Source: Reticulitermes lucifugus
Taxonomy: Eukaryota; Arthropoda; Insecta; Blattodea; Rhinotermitidae
Assembly (NCBI GenBank): GCA_026260175.1
Contig: JAKCWW010000889.1
Coordinates: 966 to 64,965 of the forward strand
Length of the DNA stretch: 64,000 bases
Reading direction: 5' to 3'
Below are positions 1 through 10,768 of this stretch, in pieces. The position numbers were made by a program, and so were the translations under genes. Position 1 is the first letter of the stretch; each line of letters begins with the position of its first letter. The notes below the pieces were generated by a model. It did not search any database. It was not told the DNA's origin and worked only from the letters and a program-made list of their open reading frames with translations.

Positions 1-2290
1 ATCGAAACAGGAAAGCGTGGCGAGCTCTAGCAAATATGTTAATGCTCTTTGATTCATATAAACTGTTTGTTCCTCAACAGATACCCTGCTGCATGCAGTT
101 ACTTAGTTGGTACGTGAAGTTAGCAGGATGGATTCGAGAAGTAAACGAAATTATCTGGGCAAAGCTGGACCATTATTACTAAGAATTAAGAACCCGGACA
201 TGAGTACATATATTTTTGTAGAAAATTTTCAGATTTACTTACAGACTCTTCATCCATTTTCAATATGCTGTATGTCTACAATGCTTACAAATGAAACTCA
301 CTGCTTCTGTCTTCAAATTCAAGGCACTACTGATACTTTTTGTGGTAACGGTCTTATCATCACATTTACAGGCCGGTCGCTCCACTAGTCTGACAGGTTT
401 GCTATTGTGAAAAACAGGGAATAACTTATTTTTATATCACATAGGGCGATTACGCAAAGACCACCTATATTCCTTCTTCTACGAGTGTGACAGATTTCAC
501 AAGTATTGTGCAAGACACAGTACATCATATTTTATATTATATTTGTAGATGTAATAAGTTTATGGCACATCACAATTTAGTAGAAACAGAGGGAAATCGC
601 GAGAAGTGTTTTAATTTTCTACTTCTGTATGTCTGAAAGGTACCGAAACTATTGTGAAAAACAGGAGGTAACTTATTCACAGAGAAGTACAGGATGATTT
701 TGAAAATTTTTTCATATTTCTCTTTATGTAATACTGAGGGATTATTTTTTTAAAATTCCGCTCCGATACAGAAACACAATGTTTTTTCAAATTCATTTCG
801 CCATAAATAAACAACCACATTGGCTGGTGAGTTTAAAACTTACCCAGCATCTTATGTAATAGTCATAGAACTCGGTTTCAGAAGTGTCACTTTTGAAACC
901 GAGAACCACTTGCGAACAGGCAGACACATTTTTGTAACTTATTGTTTCGACTAAGCTCAGTAATAAAACGTACAGGATATTTTATATTCTGTAATGGACA
1001 AACTTTATTTCTTCTGAATTTTCCTCTTCACAACTTCTACGTGACTCACACTGTCTTGGTATCACTCTTTGTTTGCTAAACGGAAGTCCCAAACGTAAGT
1101 TATCGTCCTTCGCTTTGCCTCGTTTAAGGTCGCACACGTAAGGCCTAGGGCAGATAAGACATTTCTGTAACTACAGTCATATATGTGGCAATTCAGTGTG
1201 CCTTGCGAATAGTCATCTTTCAGTTTGTTGCACAAAATGGTGACGCAGATATTTTATGCAGATTACATAGCATAAAACCAACCCTGTGTAATTTGTGAGC
1301 AATGACCAGTGATCCCGTAATGGTGTATAACTCACGCTAACAGCTTTACCTAACCCTGCACAGAACGCGTGTTTCATATAAAGTAGGAATTCAGTTCTCA
1401 TATATTACCTGCACGAATTTCATGCTTCAAAGAGAGGGAAGCAGAATGAAGACGGTTACTAATTTCTGAAGACTTTTAACAATGGTATATTTTATTGAGA
1501 GCTACTAAGGTTTTGGACTTTGTTTATTGTCCAGTGTCACAAAAATACAAGAATAAAAAGACTAAGAACAGCTAGGTTTCAGGGGCTCAACTGAATATGT
1601 GCCTCCCCAAACAGAACACATTGTGCCTTTGCTGGGATAGGAAGAAAAGAATAAGAGCAGAGAGAACCAATGAAATAGGTAGTAAAGCAATACACAGAAA
1701 GGTTCATACAGCATATTCTTCTACAACACGCCTTAATTGTTAATATTTTTACTGTTAGTTTAACCGTAAGTGTACCTTTATAAAAATCACTCACACACAC
1801 ATAATAATAAATAATACGAGTATTATTAATAATAAGCCATCATTTATACGTTTATATAAATAAGTTTCAATAACGAATAAATATTAGTATATATATCAAA
1901 ATATTTTAAAAGAAAATTAAATTTACTTTAATAACACTTATGAACACACAAATATAAGGAGGATTTGAGATCTTAAACTTCCTTACCTTCTTTAAGAACA
2001 TTTCTGTAAGTGATCTTCAAATGTATCTATTTTATATTTGGCGAAAATGTGACCTTAGGAAAGAGCCTAAACCTGTAGCCTATATTTTTTAATTCCAATT
2101 TTCGTAAATTAATTTTTATGACTGAAGTACAATCTTACTTGACTTGATTTCATACACAAGGGGTAGATCAAAAGAGAAAACTTTAATGTTCTTAAAAGAG
2201 CGTCTTCAATTCAGATAGTTCAAAATATAAAATAATCGAAACACCTTATCTTATCCCTTTTAATTTTACTCTATTCCCCTTCTATTCTTG
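1..2290. other. Intergenic AT-rich DNA, no gene seen
   Basis: Only short spurious open frames. It contains a near-perfect 33-bp hairpin at 871-903 and an AT/CA-rich microsatellite-like stretch at about 1790-1900. I see no signal peptide, splice-framed exon or transposon protein here. Confidence 0.5.
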
Positions 2291-2293
2291 AAA

Positions 2294-2582
2294 GGGCAGG
2301 ATAGCGTAGTCAGTACACGGACTTATTAGGGGCTGGAGAGCCTGGGGATCGAATGCCGATGGGGTGAGATTTTCCGCGACATCCAGACCGGCTCCAAGGA
2401 CAACAAAAGCGGCCGAATCGTGGTGCAAGCCACCTATCTCCTTCTAGAGTCGGGTCGCGAATGGGTTGGAGCTATATTTCCACCTCCCCTCTGTGCCTGC
2501 ATAGGCATGTCATGTCAAGGGATGACATTTACCTTTACCCTTTTCATTATTATTATTATTTATTTATTTATATTTCTTTCTT
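2294..2582 (+). repeat. tRNA-derived SINE (family 1)
   Basis: Head with box A-like AGGATAGCGTAGTCAGTA and box B-like GGGGATCGAATGCCGATGG, then a unique body containing CATCCAGACC. The 3' end has TTTACCTTTACCCTTTT followed by (ATT)n/(TTTA)n. A second copy with the same landmarks is at about 49270-49555, which establishes this as a dispersed family. It is transcribed, if at all, by RNA polymerase III. Confidence 0.7.
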
Positions 2583-2764
2583 TATTTTTTTTGCGCTATA
2601 TTGAATGACGCTGTCAGTACTTCACAAAAATTATATGGCCTCAAATCTTTGAATCAGTGAATAGTAAAATGCTATGTGAAAAAAGAGGTTTTTGCTTTCT
2701 TAGACCTATTCGTGTTTGTACGCATGGACCGAAAAAGGCATGGAAGACCTCATACAATATAACT

Positions 2765-2840
2765 GGTGTCCCAGCCGAGATTTGAACCTGGTATGTCTGG
2801 AATACAAGGCAGAAGCTTACACCACTTGATCCAATTTTTT
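2765..2840 (-). repeat. tRNA-like SINE remnant
   Basis: On the minus strand CAGGTTCAAATCTCGGCTGG is a strong box B, and the flank carries a decayed box A. There is no clear 3' end. Confidence 0.4.
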
Positions 2841-3016
2841 TCCGTCCATATTTTTCGAAAGTTGATAGATTCGACTTGAAGAGCAGATCATCGATTTCGC
2901 CGAGGCTTAAAGAATCAGTGCTGGATTTTAGGAGAGCTATGAATGATAGACAGGGTAGAGGAGATGACTAGAATTGTTTTCTGGCCGCATGCAGAGAACC
3001 AGTAACCAAGGAATTT

Positions 3017-3859
3017 ACTGACATAATCTCTTTTTTTGGACACTGTCCACCGTCTAATTTTTGATAAAGTACTACCTTTAGGTAAAGGGCTCTGCTTCCA
3101 CCTATCAAGCAAGGAAAGCATCTAATCAGGTGGACCCCATAGATACAGCTATTCTCAGTCACTGGGCACCATACTTCAGTAAACTTGTTAAGATATGCAC
3201 CTGAGAACGGACCTTGTCGAAGGGTAGCAAAAGGGATGTGGCTATTAAAAATTAAAGATTAAGTAGCAAACTCCAATAAAATAAAACCTGGATCAACCCA
3301 CAAATTAAAAACCACAAAAGAGCCACGAAATCAAAATAAGCAGAACACGGACACAAAAAAAAGCCAGAATATGCATATATAAAATTATTAACACCACTAA
3401 CACCATATGTGAAAAAATGGTAGAACTTCATGGGTTCAAGTGCGTTTAAAAACAGTAAATATAAATGTATTATTTAGTCATTTCCTTACTGAACAGAAGA
3501 AACCAGATAGGCGAAATTTCAAGGCTGGGTTGATTGATGGGGTTTTTTAAACTTGATGTGTTGTTCGCTTCCTTGTATTTTATATATATCCAGGTTTAAT
3601 TTTGAGTCTTCTAGTTAATTTTTAATTTTCAATAGCCACTTTCTAGTTACTACCCTTGAACAAGGTCTGTTCTCAGGTGCATCTCTTAAGAGGTTTATTG
3701 AACTATGGTGCTCTGTGACAAATAAATGCGCTATCTAAAGGGGTCCACCAGAGTAGATGCTCCCCTTGCCTGAAGATGGAAGCAGAGCCGGCTTCAGAAA
3801 AGACGTGCCTCATCAAAAATTATACGATGGACAAAGTCAAAGAAGAAGACTATGTCAGT
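3017..3859. repeat. Large fold-back (inverted-repeat) element, ~840 bp
   Basis: Left arm about 3017-3292 and right arm about 3589-3859 are inverted copies of one another. Shared landmarks include ACTGACATA at the outer ends, GGCTCTGCTTCCA, GGTGGACCCC, GCACCTGAGAAC, ACCTTGT and AAACCTGGAT at the inner ends. The loop is about 300 bp. No open frame of note lies inside. This is the layout of a non-autonomous fold-back element or of two inverted copies of one repeat. Confidence 0.65.
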
Positions 3860-5340
3860 GAGTCTTATACCATCGTCTGAGCCCTATAGCATTAAACCTA
3901 CGAATTTGGTTGATACCAAAACCTCAGATTCTTACACTCTGCTGAACCCATCCTAGCATACAAAGTACAGTGATTGGTTACATTTCTGTGGCTTATATCT
4001 TTTAAACGCAGAGACTGCTATATGTACCTCGTACCACCTGCTTTAACCTTCAGAAATTCTGCATTTTAAACACTAAATGTATTGAAGTGTCCCATATGAT
4101 CCTGAACATAAAGTCCTTTTTCATTAAACAACAAGAATTGTGTAGTCTGTATAGTAGAGGCTATGCGTGTTCTTGTAAGGTAGAAACTAACATTTTATAT
4201 ACTGTTTACATAAATTTTGTGCCTCACGGGATTACCAAATATCACACAAATAGTCTACGTGGATGGAGTGGAGCAGTAAGTTCGGGTTTTCACAGGCCTT
4301 GTTATTGTCTGCAAGAAAACTGTTTTCGGCCATTAGGCAAATCCCATCTGATGTCTTAACAGAAGAAGATGAAATGTGTGTAACGTGAAAGAAAACATAT
4401 TATGTAACACGTCAGTACAGACGTTAGGAACGAGTTTTCTATTTTACATGTGAATGAGTCGAAAACTTGATATCCTAGATCTTTATCCACTGCAAGTAAA
4501 CCCATCAATTGAAAGATCGAAAATTTTTCACCTCAGCTTATAGAGCAAATATTTCTGAAAGGACACCAACAACTTCAAATTTATTTATAGATTGGCCTAT
4601 TACACAACCGAATATTAACATGTCTACTACACTTCCCAAAACAATCGTGGCTTAAAATCATATTGATAATACTTGATAATAATGTAAATTAAAAATATTG
4701 CTTTAAAATACGTTCAAGAATTTTATTTAATCGGTTTTGCTTTATAAAGATTGTTTTATAAAGTTGAGAGAGATGTACTGGTTCCCGAAACGTCGGTACC
4801 TGAACACGAATCTACGCTGTGTAACATCCCAGAACAGCGACGATCTCATTTAGACGTCGCCGGAAGTCTAAACTCACGCAAGAATATATACCTTATTTTA
4901 TGTATGTGTGTATATATGTAAATATATATACACAGTCCCAAATTACTGAGTTCAAAGTCATCAACTTCCCTTGGAAAATCATGGCTTTCCTCAGACTGTA
5001 TTAATGTTCATGTATTGCAATTTAACGACGCTCTCAGTAGCTCACAATTTATGGCTTCGAATAACTGGATAATAGTGAATATTGAACTGAAAAATATGTG
5101 GAAGTTACTGTCCCCGTATTTGCCTGGAGGAACTGGGGAAGACCACAGAAACTCTCAGTAAGAAATTTCAGTATCCAGGCCTAAATTCGAAAAGCGTGCC
5201 TCCCAAATGCAAGCTAGTTATGTTGCTGCTTGATATTGCCGGCTAATTACTTTGTGTCATCATCTGTGTAAGACGGATGGCCGGAAGCTCAAGATTTGTG
5301 AACTCCGCACTAAATCACCTGTAAACATTCAGTATCACCT
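3860..5340. other. Intergenic stretch upstream of gene 1
   Basis: No gene seen. At about 4783-4860 there is a copy of the dispersed family X repeat (CCCGAAACGTCGGTA ... GTGTAACATCCCAGAA). A TA-rich run lies at about 4900-4935. Confidence 0.45.
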
Positions 5341-5341
5341 A

Positions 5342-5417
5342 TATATATAAGCTGCTGCACTCTGAGTCGGGAGAAAACGGGGGCCAGATTCTGTCGTGGA
5401 ACTGACGAGCCACAGTC
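5342..5417 (+). promoter_or_regulatory. TATA box and 5' UTR of gene 1
   Basis: TATATATAAG at about 5342-5351 lies about 70 bp before the ATG at 5418. The start of transcription should be near 5370-5378, giving a leader of roughly 40-50 nt. The run is AT-rich, so the exact TATA register is uncertain, but the same spacing recurs at gene 2. Confidence 0.6.
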
Positions 5418-8111
5418 ATGCAGAAGTTACTGCTGGTGAGTAACAAGTGATACCTTATTAAACCTAGCAATAAGAAACCCAAAAACTTCCTATAATATTT
5501 CCCACGATTAGATCACCAGATTATCACGATAGAACTAAAAGCATGTCTGCAAATCTTTTAACATCACAATTAGTGACGCATTGAATGCGTCAATGAGCGA
5601 GTTAATCGTAAAATATTTCCGCAAAGCACTGGATAAAAAACCAGAACGGGAGTATATAATTATTCATCAATAATTATTATTCAAACAACAACTAGTTTCT
5701 ATTTCTACCGTCTGAACTATCCTTGAATAACCAACTTTGATCTAACTAACTGCAGTTTGTATTATCTTTCATAATACATTCAAATTTGCGTGATTTCAGG
5801 CTTCAGCCGTGGGGTAAATAAGGTCTTTGCTCTTCTGGGATGTTACGCAGCGTTAATTGGTAGTTAGTTATCGACGTTGCGAGATAACCTATCCGTCCAT
5901 CTGCAAAGGTCAGACCGACGTTTCGGGACAGCCTGTCGTTCCCATCCTCAAGGGTCAAAGAATGCTTGATCCTTGTAAATGGAACCGGTTGGCTGTCCCG
6001 AAACGTCAGTAACTAACTACCAATCAACGCTGCATAATGTCCCAGAAGAGCGAGGCCCTTATATTCATATTTGTTCAGCTACTCATTTAACCATTACTTC
6101 TCCTTCTTCTCCCTCTCCTCTTTCTCCTTTTTTTTTCTCCTTCATCTGTTGTGCTACAGCCTGATTCCGGCCTTGACTGTTCCAACTACGCTCCTCCGTT
6201 GGTTCCTGTAATTCGGTAACATCCGGTTAAATTAGTTTCTTTTTAAAGAGATGCGGTCGCCAGCCCCAAGCCTCAATCCACAACCTCAAGGACCAGGGTA
6301 CCATTCTTTGTCTGGCAACTATCTCGAAACATACCCAGCATGGCAGGTCCTACCAGCAGCTAGGCTAGAGCCGGCAAGGCTTTGGTCATGAACTTGTACG
6401 CCTTAATAAAATCCATCTGTGTTCACAAAAGCTTAGGACTGAACCCTATACTGAATCCAGTCATAACCGCATTCCCCCTTCTTTAGATCCACTTTAATAA
6501 CATCCTGTTATTTAAACGCATGTCTCCTATATTATCTCTTTCTTCAAGATTTCAGACTAAGAACGTTTGTGTACTCACCTTATGCATGCTATAAGTCATG
6601 TCTATCTCATATACTTGTACTTGTACTTAATCCTTCTACTATTGTATAATGAAAAATATGGAACGTGAAGTTCTTCTTTAGCAACTTACAGCAGTTTTTC
6701 ACTTCCCATTAATGTAGTCACATGTAAGTACTAGTATTCTCTCCAGTACTTTGTTTTGTTAAGCTGATAATGACTAATACTAATAGGTTGATAACAGCAT
6801 GGATATTTTAAAAAGTTCGTAATAATCATTATAAAAAATACGTAATCTATTAACTGTTTGATGACTGAAAATCGTATAACATGTATACAGATATTTAATT
6901 CCCATTTCCACAGAGAAAAACTCCTCCGTTATGAATACCTTTGTTGTTTTGGGAAGATAGTCAAAGGTTTTTCTTTGAATCATATGAAAAATAAAAATAC
7001 ACTTTGTTGGAAAAAAAGGCAATGTTATTAGTGTTAAACCAGGTGGTACTATTTAAAGCTAAATATGCACTATGTCTTTCACACCTTCGTTTTGTGCTTT
7101 CAAATAAGCTGTAAGGTGGGATGATTCACTAGTTATTTCAGCGAGAACATTATGCCCACATCATATGAGAGGTCCAGCTGATTGGTTACTCCTCTTTCCA
7201 GCTTGCACGTAGCTCCGTTTGTCTGGCATTTTCCTTCTGCAATCAAATATGAACACAACCAAGGCTTCGAAGTTTAAATTTCTTCCACATCACGTCTACA
7301 TTTTAAACTCATACCCCATAAAAGACCCTATGCAACTCCATTACAAAGCTCATCTCATTAATGCTGCTTATTTAAATAATTCCTGTTTTAGCTGAGAATA
7401 ATAGGAGAGGAATCAATAGAGTATGAGCAAAGTGGACGATTTTTAACATATAGTAACCGCTGTGCTTTAACCCTCTGAAGCATTACTTAATAAAGGAGTA
7501 TTTAAAGACTGACTTCCTACTTTACACCAAAATTGTGTCTCAATTAACAAGCATCAGTCACTGTTGTGTGTTCTTTTCTCTGAGAATCATACGAAACGTA
7601 TATTTGGTGGGGAAAAGTAAGAAAATTTAAGTTAAAACGGGTAATACATATAGTACAAATAAATTATCAGCACTTAGGAGATAATGGTTTATTATCCTTT
7701 TTCCTCTAAGAACAGACGGTTCCATCGAATTTGCTCTTGTACTGATGGTTTATGGATAGCAGCACGACAAGCATAGATCGAACACCTCTAAAATGGCGAC
7801 GTGCTCCCTTATGGAAGCTACTTAATACACATGTTTATTATTAAGAAACTTGGCGCGTAATGTCTGCCTTTGCGCTAAAATCTCTCTAATAGACTTGTTT
7901 GTCTCTCCAGATTGTTCTTCTGTTGGTGGCAGCACTTTCAACGGCAAACGGGATTCGTGGAAGTCGTCACAATTACGGAGGTTTCCACGGCCATCATGGA
8001 CATGGCGGGCATCACTTCGGGGGCGGATATGGCCACTACGGACATGGCTACGGACATGGCCACGGATATGGTCATGGATATGGTCATGGAAGACCTCATT
8101 TCGGACGCTGA
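5418..8111 (+). CDS. Secreted Gly/His/Tyr-rich peptide, two exons (gene 1)
   Basis: The coding sequence is read as join(5418..5435, 7911..8111), 72 residues. Exon 1 is ATG plus five codons (MQKLLL) followed directly by a GTGAGT donor. The exon 2 acceptor is a pyrimidine-rich TCTCTCCAG ending at 7910, and the join is phase 0. Together they make a textbook signal peptide (MQKLLL then IVLLLVAALSTA) that neither exon encodes alone, which is the main reason for this start. The mature part, about 52 residues from Ile21, has 21 Gly, 14 His and 6 Tyr, in HGHH, GYGH and GHG units ending RPHFGR. The GYGH units are coded by near-identical 12-bp repeats. A TATA box lies about 70 bp upstream and an AATAAA at 8145-8150. 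The protein is presumably secreted. His/Gly-rich peptides can bind metal ions, be antimicrobial or be structural; which applies here is unknown. Gene 2 follows on the same strand with the same design. Confidence 0.8.
5816..6064. repeat. Fold-back copy of dispersed family X, in gene 1 intron
   Basis: The outer arms pair GCTCTTCTGGGATGTTACGC (left, from about 5830) with its inverted counterpart ending near 6052. They share the run TTGGTAGTTAGTTA in opposite directions. The inner arms pair GACGTTTCGGGACAGCC (5917-5933) with GGCTGTCCCGAAACGTC (5990-6006), an exact inverted match. The centre holds CCCATCCTCAAGGGTCAAAG. It sits inside the first intron of gene 1. Confidence 0.65.
6065..7910. other. 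Remainder of gene 1 intron
   Basis: AT-rich DNA with no further exon that I can support. It has a pyrimidine-rich stretch at 6097-6150. It ends in the polypyrimidine tract and AG of the exon 2 acceptor. Confidence 0.45.
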
Positions 8112-8144
8112 GGTCAATTTGAATTAGACTCTTGTAAATGAGAA

Positions 8145-8150
8145 AATAAA
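8145..8150 (+). terminator. Polyadenylation signal of gene 1
   Basis: AATAAA 34 nt after the stop codon at 8109-8111, followed by a TG-containing stretch. This gives a very short 3' UTR, as expected for a small secreted-peptide gene. Confidence 0.6.
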
Positions 8151-8981
8151 TGTGTATTATAAATAAGTTCTCTTTTCTTATGAAATACTCCGTTTAATTG
8201 AATGCGCTTTTTTAAAACTTCCATGAAAGTCATAGCAATCGATATGTTGGGTAAATTTTAGGATAAGAAAATAAAAATAATAAATTGATTTGGGTACACG
8301 AATTGTTCGCAACAGGTGCAAGGAGTAAATATAGCAATTATTTTTAAACTGCTACAATTAATAAAGTGTGCATGGAAAAATGTGATTTTATTAGGAAATA
8401 ATATACTTGTCGGTATAGTCTGTATTTAACAAAATACAAAACAAAATAATTCAGAGAGCTGGTAGTGATAATTATAAGGTTTAAAATTCTGAAAAGGGCG
8501 CGATTTTAATGTCTGACTTCAATTTTAGGCTAATACCAACTGAAAAATACTATAACCACCTATTCGTTTGTCATCGATTATTGGTTATTAATCTGGTTGT
8601 TTGTACTGGACAAAATAATTACAGTGCTCTATGAGTTGGTCAAGCAGGAAGTGTGGAATAGCTGACTTCTTTAGTTAGATTGTAATACCGCTAAAGTTTA
8701 GCTCCTTCTTCCGACAGACAGCGCAGCATCACCATCATGACCCACACTCTCCTGCAGCATTTCCTCTCACAACATCCCAGGGTCCACAGATAAAACATTT
8801 GGCAATATTTGTTACTTTTTCTTAGGTTGTGGAAATACTTTTGTCTATGTTAATTTCCTTATGATATAACTGTACCAAATACAAAGCTTTCATTGTCGAA
8901 AATATTAGGCTTAATGACGTCATTAACGGAGCTTGTTTTGAAGCTAGATCCTTATCAGATATTACAACAGATTCATACCCC
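8151..8981. other. Spacer between genes 1 and 2
   Basis: About 0.8 kb of AT-rich DNA with no additional exon or recognisable repeat. The short spacing and shared orientation support tandem duplication of genes 1 and 2. Confidence 0.45.
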
Positions 8982-9059
8982 CTATATATTCCAAATTCTG
9001 TCTCGATTATGCACCAATCCTCGAAGATCGTGGGGTGAGAAACTACAGAATACTAAGCT
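8982..9059 (+). promoter_or_regulatory. TATA box and 5' UTR of gene 2
   Basis: CTATATATT at about 8982-8990 stands 70-77 bp before the ATG at 9060, the same spacing as in gene 1. Transcription should begin near 9012-9018. Confidence 0.55.
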
Positions 9060-10172
9060 ATGAAGAAGGTGATACTGGTGAGTGGACACACATAATTCAG
9101 AAGAGGGAGGTTAGCTGTTTAAATCTGTAACTTACTAGGAACTTCCCTTCATAAATCTTTTCCGTGTGTCAGCAGCGTATGGTACAGTACTACATTTTAA
9201 AACGCACTGGTAGCAGAAACAGATATTTAATGGCACAACTGCAAAAAGGTGTTATATAGCATGCGGCATAACGAATAAGGCATCAATAAAGGCTAGGCAA
9301 CGATTTGTAAGGAGGCGGTATTAACTAACTTCAAATTAACGCTCGACGGGAAAGTACTGAATATTTTGATCATGATAACCCAGCCGAAGCGTGTACCTGT
9401 CCCCTCCCGAATACAGATCTAGGACTTTACCATTATACAAAGCCGCCTGCTACTATAGACAAGAACTTACATACCCTACATGATTTATGTGATGGCGCGC
9501 CCTCAATTGAGCAGAATGCAAGGCATCGCACCGAAGAATTTCTGCGAATTATTTTGAATTAGACACTCTATTCTGGCATGCTTCTGTAAAAGGTGAGGAA
9601 AATCGACAAAACTCAGTCAGGATAGCTTGTCTGAAATATTTCCCTCCAGAAAATGAGGCTAACACTACTTTGCCATTTTAGAACACAACAGAACAAAATA
9701 GACCCAAACATAACATAATATTATAAAATGGAGCCAGCAACATATCCCTTGTTTCAATTCCGGGTAGAGAAAATTGTTTCGAAAAAAAAATTTCGTTCTG
9801 CATTGTTGCAATTTGAAGAAGCAAAGGTGGAAAAGAAATTAGTCCATACTTACACGGAGGATTATTTGTATTTCTTTGATATTTTGTGTCCTTTAATGAA
9901 ACAAAAGTCTGTCAATACATTTTTCTCTTTAGGTGGCAGCACTGATGGCAGCAGCGCTAGTAAGCGTCGTGAAGAATGAGAGCCGCGACAAACGATACTT
10001 CCCACACGGAGGATTATATAGAGCGTGGGGTGGTTTGGGCAGAGGTTATGGTTTTGGAGGACTTGCTTTCAGGCCTCACTTGTCAGGATATTTTGGTTTC
10101 AGACCACATTTCCCAGGATATTTTGGTTTCTGGCCTCACTTGCCGAGGGGAATTGGATATTTTGGATGGTAA
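9060..10172 (+). CDS. Secreted Gly/Phe/Tyr-rich peptide with dibasic site (gene 2)
   Basis: Read as join(9060..9077, 9933..10172), 85 residues. Exon 1 codes MKKVIL and abuts a GTGAGT donor. Exon 2 follows TTTCTCTTTAG, again in phase 0, and continues the hydrophobic run with VAALMAAALVSVV. After the likely signal peptidase site (about residues 17-19) comes a short charged stretch, KNESRDKR, ending in the dibasic pair Lys26-Arg27. Prohormone-convertase-type cleavage there would release a 58-residue peptide beginning YFPHGG. That peptide has about 2.5 copies of a 10-residue unit (RPHxxGYFGF), coded by 30-bp repeats around 10072-10135, and ends GYFGW. Exon 1 and the GTGGCAGCACT start of the exon 2 match resemble gene 1, so the two are probable tandem paralogues with diverged mature parts. 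Function is unknown; a processed secreted peptide is inference. Confidence 0.8.
9078..9932. other. Intron of gene 2
   Basis: An 855-bp intron, the shortest of the four and free of any transposon that I can recognise. It starts GTGAGT and ends TTCTCTTTAG. Confidence 0.65.
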
Positions 10173-10421
10173 CATTGAAGAAGTTGTTAACAACAAGTAA
10201 ATAACCATCACATTACACAGGCATTGCTATAATCTATGCAGTTCTTGCCGCACCTCTTGTAGAAAAATTACTGGTGATTTCAAGCATAAATCCTTTGCAC
10301 CCAGCATAATGTAGGTGCTTTATACATACTACATATGTTAAATAGTCAAAACTACACACTGAATTATGTCCAATTAATGAAATTTATTGATGTTTAAAAA
10401 TTCCACCTATTGCTTTCTTTC

Positions 10422-10441
10422 AATAAACACTTTTAAATAAA
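10422..10441 (+). terminator. Polyadenylation signals of gene 2
   Basis: Two AATAAA hexamers (10422-10427 and 10436-10441) about 250 nt after the stop. They are the first good signals downstream and probably end the transcript. Confidence 0.5.
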
Positions 10442-10726
10442 AGGTAAAGTGGTTATTAACGGGCAACTATTTCCCAGAATATCCTGTATCGAATTTTATC
10501 TTACACGTCGTTTGATGGTACTGAATATTAACCTTCAGGCATAAAGCTCATCCTGTAATTCCTATCCTTACGTCTCCATTCTCCTGTCTATTTCATGGAT
10601 TTACACTTTCGTCAGGGATCCATTAAGTGCTGAAGATAAAATCAAGCCTGAGGAAGACAGAGTAACAGCACATGGAGCAAATTATGCAATAATAAATTAA
10701 TGAGTAGGACGTTTTTACTCTCACTA

Positions 10727-10768
<42 letters not shown>

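Noticed and set aside
831-860. Minus-strand ATGCTGG|GTAAGT as a tiny first exon
   Set aside because: No TATA box upstream on that strand and no second exon found.
6568-6600. Minus-strand ATGCATAAG|GTGAGT as a tiny first exon
   Set aside because: No TATA box and no partner exon; it lies within the gene 1 intron on the other strand.
7850-8127. Two other open frames over gene 1 exon 2
   Set aside because: Products of repeat composition (Trp/Arg- and Met/Asp-rich). Only the frame joined to MQKLLL gives a signal peptide.
9728-9979. 83-codon frame spanning the intron/exon boundary of gene 2
   Set aside because: Mostly intronic, crosses the acceptor in the wrong frame, and has no signal peptide.
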